From Methanobacterium sp. BRmetb2 (GTDB lineage: Archaea > Methanobacteriota > Methanobacteria > Methanobacteriales > Methanobacteriaceae), in assembly GCA_003491285.1 (NCBI GenBank), contig CP022705.1, positions 1,693,501 to 1,757,500 on the forward strand: DNA of 64,000 nucleotides. Reading direction: 5' to 3'. Positions 9,388 to 17,286 of the stretch are shown here, in pieces (positions within the stretch are counted from its first letter, which is position 1; every line of letters begins with the position of its first letter). Position numbers and translations under genes: made by a program. The notes beneath the pieces are model-generated. The model was not told where the DNA came from. It saw only the letters and a list, made by a program, of their open reading frames with translations, and searched no databases.

Positions 9388-10119
9388 TTAATACAATCTG
9401 GTGTATTTTTCTAAATATTCAGGGTATTCTTTGTCTAATATTCTTAAAGCAGACATAGTTTCAGGGGAAGTGCAGCATCTCATTTCCACTAAGTTTCTAA
9501 GCGTGCCATTTTTAATATTTTCCCGAATTTCTCTAATTACAAAATCCAAAGTATTATGATTATATTTTCTAATTTCTTCATAGTCTAAATCATAAATTGG
9601 ATACTCTTTTAAATTATATTTAAGAGTTGGAGTAATAATGGTATTCAATCTTGCATAATAATCGCACACATAACTTCCAAAAAAGTCAACACCCATATAT
9701 GTAAGCAGAGGTATAAAAGAAAGATCCACAAGAGGGAAATAAATTGCTGAATTAGGATTCAGGGTTTTTCTCAGATTAACTATGATGTTTATCAAGTCTT
9801 TCTGTCTTTTTAGAAGTTTGTCTCCATTAGCAATTAAAAAAATGTTAATTCCAAGTTTTTCCAACTCTTTGGCGCATTTAATCCTCAGATCAAGGTATTT
9901 TGATCCGTGTATAGTACCAATTCCATTTTCGGGACTGTCTTTCGCGTATTTAATTGTTTTTCTAACAGACCATTCGGCCAGGGTTTTGGGTATATCATAG
10001 GGAACAGGTTCATCTTTTATAAGTTTAAATGGGTTTTTTGGTTCTATTAGTCCAGGACTACGTATTTCATTAAATTTCCCCAATCTGGCTGGACCATCAT
10101 GTTGTGTTATCTTTAGCAT
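9388..10119 (-). CDS. Archaeosine synthase/tRNA-guanine transglycosylase-like standalone protein
   Basis: About 243 residues from ATG 10119 (MLKITQHDGPARLGKF); an upstream in-frame start at 10161 adds 14 poorly conserved residues. The N-terminal HDGPARLGKF and the C-terminal segment with NLVEMRCCTSPETM resemble parts of the archaeal TGT/ArcS family, which inserts or amidates the base at tRNA position 15. It is much shorter than full TgtA or ArcS, and I do not see the ArcS PCxxKPYxxSxxH motif or a PUA domain. It may be a divergent paralogue with another role. Family assignment is from remembered sequence resemblance. Confidence 0.55.
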   Translation of the reverse strand: MLKITQHDGPARLGKFNEIRSPGLIEPKNPFKLIKDEPVPYDIPKTLAEWSVRKTIKYAKDSPENGIGTIHGSKYLDLRIKCAKELEKLGINIFLIANGDKLLKRQKDLINIIVNLRKTLNPNSAIYFPLVDLSFIPLLTYMGVDFFGSYVCDYYARLNTIITPTLKYNLKEYPIYDLDYEEIRKYNHNTLDFVIREIRENIKNGTLRNLVEMRCCTSPETMSALRILDKEYPEYLEKYTRLY

Positions 10120-10273
10120 GGATAATTTTATGATCCCATTTAAGATAAATATGTGCCTCATTTTTTTAAAATTAGCTAAAATTTATTTTTTAAATTACTT
10201 ATTTTAATTATTATAACACCAGAATATTCTGAACAGTGTTACTTAAAAGGTTACACTGATCAAATTTTCCGTA

Positions 10274-10285
10274 ACATATATATAG
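10274..10285 (+). promoter_or_regulatory. Candidate TATA box of hdrCB
   Basis: ACATATATATAG lies about 75 bases upstream of the first hdrC start. An archaeal TATA box here would place the transcript start near 10305-10310 and give a leader of about 50 bases. Confidence 0.55.
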
Positions 10286-10356
10286 TCTTCAATTTACATC
10301 CAAGTAAGAGAGTCTGAAATTTCACAGCAAAGTGAGATTTCTAAGGTGTGAAAATA

Positions 10357-11214
10357 ATGTCAATGTTACAACGCCTTAAAAAAATGTTTACAGGAAAAGG
10401 TGAGGGGCCAGAACAAGACAAATCTAAGGACACCGCTGAAAAACCAGAAACTAAAACAGAAAACGAACAAAAATCAATCGCTGAAGACAAAAAAACAGGA
10501 AAAGTTAAATCAGAAACTTCAAGTGCTTCTAAAGGTGAAGAAGAAAAATCTAAACCTGGAGAATCAACTAAAGAAACAGAAGAAAAAGCAGAACCTGGAA
10601 CTCCACCTACTTCAGAAGAAAAAGAGAAAAAACCTAAAACTGAAAGGAGTGTTAGTATGAGTTTACTTGATAGAGCAGACAATATACTCAAACCTGAAGA
10701 TATAGATAAAGAATTTACACAACAAATTAAAGATGCCGGCGCAGAATCTTTAGAATATTGTTTCCAATGTGGTACCTGCACTGGATCCTGTCCATCAGGA
10801 AGAAGAACCCCTTACAGGGTAAGACAAATTGTAAGAAAATCATTAGTTGGTCTCAAAGAGGAAGTCATTTCCAGTGACGAACTTTGGATGTGTACCACCT
10901 GCTATGCCTGCCAAGAAAGATGTCCCCGAGAAATAAAAATTGTGGACGTAATAAAACTTGCCAGAAATGAAGCAGCAAAAGCCGGTTACATGGGCCAAGC
11001 TCACAAAGCAGTTGGATCATTTGTTATAAAAACCGGACACGGTGTACCAATAAACGAAGCTACCATGGAACTTAGAAAACAGGTAGGATTAGGTGAATTA
11101 CCACCAACGACTCACCAGTTCCCTGGAGCATTAGAAGAAATACAAAAGATAACCAAAACAACAGGTTTTGACGCTTTAATAGGATACAACCCAGAAACAG
11201 GAGAATTAGAATAA
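10357..11214 (+). CDS. hdrC: CoB-CoM heterodisulfide reductase subunit C with charged N-terminal extension
   Basis: Iron-sulfur subunit that passes electrons to HdrB during reduction of CoM-S-S-CoB. The conserved part starts at MSLLDRADNILKP and carries two [4Fe-4S] motifs, CFQCGTCTGSCP and CTTCYACQERCP. The reading frame extends about 100 residues further upstream as a Lys/Glu/Ser/Thr-rich, probably disordered segment with a short basic start (MSMLQRLKKMF). ATG 10357 has ribosome site AAGGTG; a GTG at 10348 is also in frame. ATG 10657, the usual family start, has its own AAAGGAG seven bases away, so two products are possible. hdrB follows after 19 bases. Confidence 0.93.
   Translation: MSMLQRLKKMFTGKGEGPEQDKSKDTAEKPETKTENEQKSIAEDKKTGKVKSETSSASKGEEEKSKPGESTKETEEKAEPGTPPTSEEKEKKPKTERSVSMSLLDRADNILKPEDIDKEFTQQIKDAGAESLEYCFQCGTCTGSCPSGRRTPYRVRQIVRKSLVGLKEEVISSDELWMCTTCYACQERCPREIKIVDVIKLARNEAAKAGYMGQAHKAVGSFVIKTGHGVPINEATMELRKQVGLGELPPTTHQFPGALEEIQKITKTTGFDALIGYNPETGELE
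10643..10659 (+). promoter_or_regulatory. Internal Shine-Dalgarno and start codon within hdrC
   Basis: AAAGGAG at 10643-10649 followed by ATG at 10657, in frame with the long hdrC reading frame. Translation from here gives about 185 residues, the ordinary HdrC length. The strength and spacing of the site suggest it is used, alone or alongside the upstream start. Confidence 0.6.
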
Positions 11215-11233
11215 ATTTACTGGAGGAATATAA

Positions 11234-12124
11234 ATGGCTGAATTCGCATACTTCTTAGGATGTATTATGAACAACAGGTATCCTGGTATTGAGAAAGCAA
11301 CAAGGATAATGATGGAAAAACTCGATGTAGACCTTAAAGATATGGAAGGAGCATCATGCTGCCCTGCACCAGGAGTATTTGGTTCATTTGATAAAACTAC
11401 ATGGGCTTCCATAGCTGCAAGAAATGTTACCATCGCCGAAGACATGGGAATGGACATAATGACCGAATGTAATGGATGTTTTGGTTCATTATTCGAAACC
11501 AACCACATGTTAAAAGAAGACGAAGAGATGAAAGAAAAAATCAACAATGTACTTGCAGAAGTTGACCGAGAATTTAAAGGAGAAGTAAATGTCAGACACC
11601 TCGCAGAGATACTCTATAATGATGTAGGTCTTGACAAAATAACTGAAGCTTTCAACACACCTTTAGATGATCTAAATGTAGCTGTTCACTATGGATGTCA
11701 CTTTTTAAAACCAAGCGCAGAAATTAATATTGACAACCCAGAAAAACCTACCATACTTGATGAACTGGTAGAAGCAACAGGTGCAAAATCTGTCCCATAC
11801 AAAGACAAGATGATGTGCTGTGGTGCTGGTGGTGGAGTAAGATCCAGAGATATTGAAGTAGCTCTTGATTTCACCAAAGAAAAACTCAACAACATGCAAG
11901 AAGCAGGTGTGGATGCTATAATAAATGTCTGCCCATTCTGTCACTTACAGTTTGACGTAGGACAAGCTGAAATAAAAGATAAATTCGGAGACGAATTTAA
12001 CATACCTGTACTTCACTTAGCCCAATTATACGGTTTTGCAATGGGATTAAGCAAGGAAGAACTCACTACTGACGTTCACATGACCAAGCTAACCCCTGAA
12101 GCTGAGACTAAACTGGGATGTTAA
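11234..12124 (+). CDS. hdrB: CoB-CoM heterodisulfide reductase subunit B
   Basis: Catalytic subunit that reduces the heterodisulfide of coenzymes M and B at unusual iron-sulfur clusters. Both CCG (cysteine-rich) domains are complete: GASCCPAPGVF with TECNGCFGS in the first half, and HYGCHFLK, MMCCGAGGGVR and CPFCHLQFD in the second. The 296 residues match the family. Ribosome site TGGAGG. It is cotranscribed with hdrC; hdrA is not in this window, as is common in Methanobacteriales. Confidence 0.97.
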   Translation: MAEFAYFLGCIMNNRYPGIEKATRIMMEKLDVDLKDMEGASCCPAPGVFGSFDKTTWASIAARNVTIAEDMGMDIMTECNGCFGSLFETNHMLKEDEEMKEKINNVLAEVDREFKGEVNVRHLAEILYNDVGLDKITEAFNTPLDDLNVAVHYGCHFLKPSAEINIDNPEKPTILDELVEATGAKSVPYKDKMMCCGAGGGVRSRDIEVALDFTKEKLNNMQEAGVDAIINVCPFCHLQFDVGQAEIKDKFGDEFNIPVLHLAQLYGFAMGLSKEELTTDVHMTKLTPEAETKLGC

Positions 12125-12129
12125 TTAAA

Positions 12130-12165
12130 GAGAATTAAACATTAATTCTCCCATTTTTTTATTTT
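12130..12165 (+). terminator. Hairpin plus T-tract terminator after hdrB
   Basis: A perfect 9-bp inverted repeat, GAGAATTAA (12130-12138) and TTAATTCTC (12142-12150), with a 3-base loop is followed by CCA and a run of T residues. It begins 5 bases after the hdrB stop and looks like an intrinsic terminator of the hdrCB transcript. Confidence 0.7.
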
Positions 12166-12220
12166 TAAAAAACATTAAATTTATTTTGAATTACTTACAT
12201 ATTCTAATTGAGGTGTTTTT

Positions 12221-12487
12221 TTGTTTATAGCGACTCTTGTTGGAATATTCAAATTTGAAGAATTACCTGAAGAATACAGTCCTTTTGTCCAATATAAAGC
12301 ATCAATAGAAAATAAAGATATAAATGATGATGAAGAAATTGCTATTTTAAATATCAGAGGAACAGAAAGTCATCATGTATTATTTTTGAGTTCATATGAT
12401 AATGTTAATCAGATAAAAGATGAATTGAAGCAGGCAGATGCAAAGGTTAACCAAACAACTCTAAAAATATTGGAAGGACATTTATGA
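12221..12487 (+). CDS. DUF749-like small methanogen protein
   Basis: 88-residue soluble protein beginning MFIATLVGIFKFEELPEEY, which recalls the methanogen-restricted DUF749 family; function unknown. No catalytic motif or membrane span. The start is TTG with GAGGTG 6 bases upstream. Its last codons overlap the ATG of the next gene (ATGA), so the two are translationally coupled. Family call from memory. Confidence 0.6.
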   Translation: MFIATLVGIFKFEELPEEYSPFVQYKASIENKDINDDEEIAILNIRGTESHHVLFLSSYDNVNQIKDELKQADAKVNQTTLKILEGHL

Positions 12488-13011
12488 ATGTTTTACCATT
12501 AGAACAAACATGGATGGTTCTGGTGGAACTATTAACTGATCTTAAAAAGAGAGGAATCAAAATACCAAAAGAGGTTAATGAAAATCTTAGACTAGCCAGA
12601 ACTGATATAAATTTCTATAAAACAGATCCAACCAATCCTGAAATGATGAAAGAACTTAAAAGAATCAATGAATTTTTAAATTCTGTCCAAGATATTCTAA
12701 TAAATTTTGCAGAAGAAATTGATGAAGATTATGGGCAAAAATGGATTCAAAAGCTTCAAAAAGCGTCCATGGGAGAAGAAGTATGCCCTGTCCAGAATAA
12801 AAAATCCAAATTCATTGTGGGAGCTCCCCCTGGATTTTCGGTAGTTCGTGTTAGTCTTAAAGAACCACTAGCTGAAGATAGAGTTCAGGATGTTGCGGAG
12901 GAATATAATTTAATAATAGAATTTGATGAAGACGAGGTTATCTCAGTTTTTGGAGACAAAGAAAATATCAAGAAAGGTCTAAAGGAAATATCTTCATTTT
13001 TTAGAGACTAA
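12484..13011 (+). CDS. DUF2096-like methanogen protein
   Basis: 175 residues, soluble. The N-terminal half is helical (LEQTWMVLVELLTDLKKRG, then ARTDINFYK), and the C-terminal half is alpha/beta with FIVGAPPGFSVVRVSL and a Glu/Asp-rich end. This pattern fits the DUF2096 family of methanogens, which has no known function. It is coupled to the preceding gene through a 4-base overlap. Its position after hdrCB is beyond the hairpin, so cotranscription with hdrCB is unlikely unless there is read-through. Confidence 0.6.
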   Translation: MNVLPLEQTWMVLVELLTDLKKRGIKIPKEVNENLRLARTDINFYKTDPTNPEMMKELKRINEFLNSVQDILINFAEEIDEDYGQKWIQKLQKASMGEEVCPVQNKKSKFIVGAPPGFSVVRVSLKEPLAEDRVQDVAEEYNLIIEFDEDEVISVFGDKENIKKGLKEISSFFRD

Positions 13012-13177
13012 TTTAGATAGGATTTATTATTTCTCAAAATATTTTTTAATTTAATTTTTTTGACTTAACTCAAGGTATACTAATTTATTTAAGATTGCTT
13101 ATACAATTAAAAAATACCTTTTTATAGTGTCAATATTCATTTTTAACAAATAAACAATAGATTCAGGTGAAAAAATA

Positions 13178-13849
13178 ATGAAAATCCTTGCAGTAAGTGA
13201 TTTACATGGTAAAGGCTGTCAAATTATAGCAGATTACATAAAGAAACATCCTGTTGATTTGATTGTTATTGCCGGAGACATTACCCATTTTGGACCTCTT
13301 GAATTAGCGGAAGATATTCTAAATGATCTATGTTCATGTGAAGTACCTGTAGTAGCAGTACCTGGTAACTGTGATCCCCCTGGAATACACAGCAAGATAG
13401 ATAATTCCCGGGCCATCAATATTCATGGGAAAAGTCTTACCATAAAAAATATTGGAATATGCGGTTTTGGTGGTTCAAATCCTACACCATTTGACACACC
13501 TCTTGAATTTGATGAGATAGAAATATACAACGAATTAAATAAAGTTATGGGGCAGATCAAAGGTCATGATCTTGTTATTCTTGTAACCCACGCACCTCCA
13601 CATGGAACCAAGGTTGACCAGTTAAATTCAGGAGACTATGCTGGCAGTGAAAGTCTTAGAAAGATTATAGAACAATATAAACCAGATATAAATATATGTG
13701 GACATATCCATGAGGCAAAAGCTGTAGATAAAATAGGAAATACTATTCTAGTAAATCCAGGAGAACTATCAGAGGGTTTTGCCAGTTTAATTGATATTAA
13801 GGAAACCAATAATAAACCAGAAATAGATGTAAAAATTGTGGAATTATAA
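13178..13849 (+). CDS. Calcineurin-like metallophosphoesterase
   Basis: 223-residue phosphoesterase. All metal-binding motifs are visible: SDLHGKG near residue 7, GDITHFGP near 35, GNCDPPG near 63, THAPPHGT near 132, and GHIHEA near 172. The size resembles small archaeal YfcE-like enzymes acting on phosphodiesters or phosphomonoesters; the substrate is unknown. Monocistronic, with TTTTTATAG at 13119-13127 as a possible TATA box and a GGTGA ribosome site. Confidence 0.9.
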   Translation: MKILAVSDLHGKGCQIIADYIKKHPVDLIVIAGDITHFGPLELAEDILNDLCSCEVPVVAVPGNCDPPGIHSKIDNSRAINIHGKSLTIKNIGICGFGGSNPTPFDTPLEFDEIEIYNELNKVMGQIKGHDLVILVTHAPPHGTKVDQLNSGDYAGSESLRKIIEQYKPDINICGHIHEAKAVDKIGNTILVNPGELSEGFASLIDIKETNNKPEIDVKIVEL

Positions 13850-13888
13850 GCAGTACAGATTAGATGTATTAATTGTGGAATTAATAAG

Positions 13889-13901
13889 AAATATATATAA
13901 G
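13889..13901 (+). promoter_or_regulatory. Candidate TATA box of pgk2 operon
   Basis: AAATATATATAAG about 105 bases upstream of the 2-phosphoglycerate kinase start. It is the only strong TATA-like element in this gap and would serve both pgk2 and the overlapping CBS gene. Confidence 0.45.
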
Positions 13902-14003
13902 TCTTGATTTTAAAATAAAAACGGTTATCTTCTAGAGAAGATTTATCTAATTTTGTTTATTAACATTGATAGTTCTTTTAATCAAATATTAGGGGTGAGT
14001 CTT

Positions 14004-14921
14004 ATGATAATGGTTGAAGGTGAAGTAAGTGGAAAAAAATACACAGAACCCTTCTCAAAGGGCGTGTTAGCCAGATCTTTGACTCGGGCAGAGATGGGTC
14101 CAAATAAAGCCTATACATTCGCATCTCAAATAGAAGATCATCTTAAAAATCAAAATATCACACTTATAACTATTGATGAACTGGTAGGAATAGTTAGGGA
14201 ACGTTTAAAAGAAGAAGATGAAGAAATAGCCGAAAAATACGTACTTTGGCGAAAAATTCGTAAATGCAAAGAACCCATGATAATCCTTATTGGTGGTGCT
14301 TCAGGGGTTGGAACATCATCAATTGCATTTGAGGTAGCTAACCGTCTGGGAATAAGAAACATGATCAGCACAGACATGATCAGAGAGGTTATGAGAAAGA
14401 TAGTTTCTAAGGAAGTACTCCCCACAATATACGAGTCAAGTTACACTGCTTACAGGTCGCTGCGGATACCTCCACCTCCTGAATTGGATGAAATCCTTAT
14501 AGGATTCCGTGATCACGTTGATACAGTAAGCGTAGGTGTAGAAGCAGTTATTGAAAGATCATTAAAAGAGGGCATAAGTATTGTTATAGAGGGAGTCCAT
14601 ATTGTTCCGGGTTTTATTAGAGAAGATTTGATAAATAAAGAAAATGTGGCCATGTTTATTTTAACGGTTGAAGATGAAAATGTTCACCGTGGGAGATTTT
14701 ATTCTCGATGCAGACAGGCTTGGGCTCGAAGGCCACTTAAAAGGTACATGAGTTACTTTTGGGCTATACGCAAAACCCATAAATATTTTGAAAGCCAGGC
14801 CAGGAAAAATCAAGTGCCGGTGATTGAAAATATTGATGTTATTACTACCATAGATAGTATTATGAAATCTCTTACAAAGGTATCAGAAGGCGATGGAAAT
14901 GTTGAAAAATTTGAAAGTTAA
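14004..14921 (+). CDS. pgk2: 2-phosphoglycerate kinase
   Basis: Phosphorylates 2-phosphoglycerate to 2,3-diphosphoglycerate, the first step toward cyclic 2,3-diphosphoglycerate, a compatible solute of methanogens. The N-terminal 90 residues form an ATP-cone-like domain (FSKGVLARSLTRAEMGP). The kinase domain has a P-loop variant IGGASGVGTSS near residue 100, then STDMIREVMRK and VIEGVHIVPG. Start ATG 14004 follows AGGGGTGA. About 305 residues, as expected. It overlaps the CBS gene by 29 bases. Confidence 0.9.
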   Translation: MIMVEGEVSGKKYTEPFSKGVLARSLTRAEMGPNKAYTFASQIEDHLKNQNITLITIDELVGIVRERLKEEDEEIAEKYVLWRKIRKCKEPMIILIGGASGVGTSSIAFEVANRLGIRNMISTDMIREVMRKIVSKEVLPTIYESSYTAYRSLRIPPPPELDEILIGFRDHVDTVSVGVEAVIERSLKEGISIVIEGVHIVPGFIREDLINKENVAMFILTVEDENVHRGRFYSRCRQAWARRPLKRYMSYFWAIRKTHKYFESQARKNQVPVIENIDVITTIDSIMKSLTKVSEGDGNVEKFES

Positions 14922-15294
14922 AGATATAATGACTGAAGGGGTTATTACAGTCCCTCCCAAGGAAGACGTTGTTTTTGCATTTGAAAAACTTATGAAATAT
15001 AAGATAAGCGCACTTCCAGTTGTAGAAAATGAAAAACTAAGAGGTATAGTAACTGCAACGGATTTAGGCCATAATCTGATTTTGGACAACTATGAATTAG
15101 GTACTACAGTAGAAAAAGTTATGGTAAAAGATGTGATCTGTGTTAATCCAGAAGATACTTTAAAAAGTGCTATCAAGAAAATGAATGCTCATGGTTCTGG
15201 TGATGGGATTGTAAACCAGCTTGTTGTTTTAGATAATGATTCCATTGTGGGGATTATTTCTGATGGAGATATAATAAAAACCATAAAAGTTTAA
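14893..15294 (+). CDS. CBS-domain pair protein
   Basis: 133-residue protein made of two CBS domains, about residues 8-65 (VKDIMTEGVITVPP...ISALPVVENEKLRGIVTATDL) and 75-133 (VMVKDVICVNPEDT...QLVVLDNDSIVGIISDGDI). Such pairs bind adenosyl ligands and act as energy sensors. No catalytic domain is attached. It overlaps the end of pgk2, suggesting coupled translation and perhaps regulation of the same pathway. Confidence 0.88.
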   Translation: MEMLKNLKVKDIMTEGVITVPPKEDVVFAFEKLMKYKISALPVVENEKLRGIVTATDLGHNLILDNYELGTTVEKVMVKDVICVNPEDTLKSAIKKMNAHGSGDGIVNQLVVLDNDSIVGIISDGDIIKTIKV

Positions 15295-15324
15295 TAAACT
15301 TTTATACCATCATATCTTACGATA

Positions 15325-15480
15325 GCTAACATAATTGTTTTTTAAGTTATCTAAAATATTTCACTAATTAAATGTTTTTTCTAAGTATATTTAGGGTATT
15401 TTAACTAATTTAATTGTTTTGTTACGTATTTAATGCGTTTTAACTAATTTATTCCTTTTTCTAAGATTTTATTGAGGTTT
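15325..15480 (+). repeat. Degenerate tandem repeats of about 40 bp upstream of the oxidoreductase operon
   Basis: The 261-base gap between the CBS gene and the oxidoreductase genes holds three clear imperfect units, with ACTAATT at 15363, 15404 and 15443 (period 41 and 39), each followed by a T-rich run and TAAG/TACG-ATTT. A weaker unit begins near 15325 (GCTAACATAATTG). They may be regulator binding sites or simply A/T-rich drift. Confidence 0.45.
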
Positions 15481-15555
15481 GTAATATTCTGAAAAGAAAG
15501 TTTAATTAATTATTCTTTACATAATATTGTTATTAATTTTTTATGGGGGTAAAAA

Positions 15556-17286
15556 ATGTCTCAAATTTCCCATGAAGTTGAAGACGATATATCTATTGTT
15601 CTTTGCGGCGAAGCCGGGCAGGGAATACAAACTGTTGAAAATATTCTGGTTAGAGCAGTTAAAAACAGTGGCTGCAATGTTTTTTCCACCAAGGAGTACA
15701 TGTCCCGGGTTAGAGGTGGTCTGAATTCTACTTTGATTCGAGCTTCATCTACCGCTGTTAGATCATATGTGGACAGAATAGATGTACTCATTGCGTTAAG
15801 TGAAGGAACCATTAATCATCTTAAAGATAGACTTTCAGATGATACTTTAATCATAGCTGCTAATGGAATTTTAGAAGAAGAATCTAAACAAAATTTGAAT
15901 GTTATTGAAATTCCACTAATAGAGATGGCATCAGAAATTGGTGGTTCTATTTTTTCAAATATCATTGCTGCGGGAGTAATTTCCAGAATTTTAAATATAG
16001 AACTTGAAACTTTTAATAAATGTATTGAATTTATGTTCCAGCGTAAAGGAGAAGAAATTCTAGAGAAAGACCTTCAAGCGGGAAAAAAGGGTTATGAACT
16101 TGGTGAAACCCTTTTAAAAGAATATGACTTAATAGTTGATATTCAAAAGACCCAAAAAGTAAAAAATCAAATTTTAATTAACGGAACTGAGGCAGTAGGA
16201 CTGGGATGCATAGCCGCAGGATGTAATTTCATGTCCGCCTATCCAATGACTCCTTCTTCGCCCTTACAAGTTTTTATCGCCCAGAATGCTCATGAATTTG
16301 ATATAATATTTGAACAGACTGAAGATGAAATTGCAGCATTAAATATGGCTTTAGGAGCATCTTATGCAGGGGCTCGGGCAATGACTGCCACTTCAGGAAG
16401 CGGATTTGCATTAATGGAGGAAGCGGTTGGTCTTTCGGGGATGACTGAAACTCCAGTAGTTATCTATCTAGCCCAAAGACCAGGACCGGCAGTGGGTCTC
16501 CCCACCAGAACTGCCCAGGAAGATTTAAATCTGGCATTATATTCTGGTACAGGTGAATCTCCCCGTGCAATTTTTGCCCCGGGGACTATTGAAGATGCGT
16601 TCCACGTCTCATGGCACGCATTCAATCTGGCCGATAAATATCAAATACCAGTTTTCATACTTTCAGACCAGTACTTTGCAGATATACATTATAATTTACC
16701 TCCAATAGATTTAAAAGAGGTTCAAATAGAAAATTATATCTTTAAAACTGCCAAAAATTATAGAAGATATGAAATAACTGAAAATGGCATATCTCCCAGA
16801 GGAATACCCGGTTTTGGGGAAGGATTAGTAGTGGCAGATTCAGATGAACATGATGAAGAGGGACATATAACCGAAAATTTGACAATTAGAACAAAAATGG
16901 TGGATAAAAGGCTTAATAAATTGGAAAATATGAAAAAAGAAGTTTTAAAACCAAAATTAGTTGGTGAAGAAGACTATGATATATTAATGGTAGGGTGGGG
17001 CTCTACCTACGGCCCCATAACTGAAGCACTGGAAGAAATTGGTGATGATAAAATAGCATTTTTACACTATAAACAGGTTTATCCCCTCCACGAGGAAACC
17101 ATTAATCATCTAAAAAAGGCAAAAACTACAGTTATTTTTGAAAATAATGCTACTTCCCAGTTTGCTAGCTTAATAAAATTAGAAACTGGTTTTGATATTG
17201 AAAATAAAATCTTAAAATATAATGGAATGCCTTTTTCCGTTGAAGAAGTGATTAATAAAATCAATTCCATGAAAGGGGGGATTTGA
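15556..17286 (+). CDS. 2-oxoacid:ferredoxin oxidoreductase, fused gamma-alpha subunit (KorA-like)
   Basis: Part of a thiamine-diphosphate enzyme that links 2-oxoacid oxidation to ferredoxin. Residues about 10-185 are the gamma domain (GEAGQGIQTVENILV, MSRVRGGLNS). Residues about 195-570 are the alpha pyrimidine-binding domain (GTEAVGLGCIAAGC, MSAYPMTPSSPLQ, TSGSGFALMEEAVG) with a transketolase-C-like end. Such fusions are usually annotated as 2-oxoglutarate-type. The ATG follows GGGGGT. The stop overlaps the start of the beta gene by 1 base (TGATG). Confidence 0.9.
   Translation: MSQISHEVEDDISIVLCGEAGQGIQTVENILVRAVKNSGCNVFSTKEYMSRVRGGLNSTLIRASSTAVRSYVDRIDVLIALSEGTINHLKDRLSDDTLIIAANGILEEESKQNLNVIEIPLIEMASEIGGSIFSNIIAAGVISRILNIELETFNKCIEFMFQRKGEEILEKDLQAGKKGYELGETLLKEYDLIVDIQKTQKVKNQILINGTEAVGLGCIAAGCNFMSAYPMTPSSPLQVFIAQNAHEFDIIFEQTEDEIAALNMALGASYAGARAMTATSGSGFALMEEAVGLSGMTETPVVIYLAQRPGPAVGLPTRTAQEDLNLALYSGTGESPRAIFAPGTIEDAFHVSWHAFNLADKYQIPVFILSDQYFADIHYNLPPIDLKEVQIENYIFKTAKNYRRYEITENGISPRGIPGFGEGLVVADSDEHDEEGHITENLTIRTKMVDKRLNKLENMKKEVLKPKLVGEEDYDILMVGWGSTYGPITEALEEIGDDKIAFLHYKQVYPLHEETINHLKKAKTTVIFENNATSQFASLIKLETGFDIENKILKYNGMPFSVEEVINKINSMKGGI

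Noticed and set aside
10341..10781. Minus-strand frame of 146 codons opposite the HdrC leader
   Set aside because: Ser/Phe/Leu-rich complement of a Lys/Glu-rich strand; no ribosome site and no recognisable domain.
14923..15294. IMP dehydrogenase fragment, because of CBS domains
   Set aside because: Only the paired CBS domains are present, without any barrel sequence; it is a complete stand-alone CBS protein.
15325..15480. CRISPR array, because of the ~40-bp periodicity
   Set aside because: Units are degenerate and directly abutting, without unique spacers and without cas genes.
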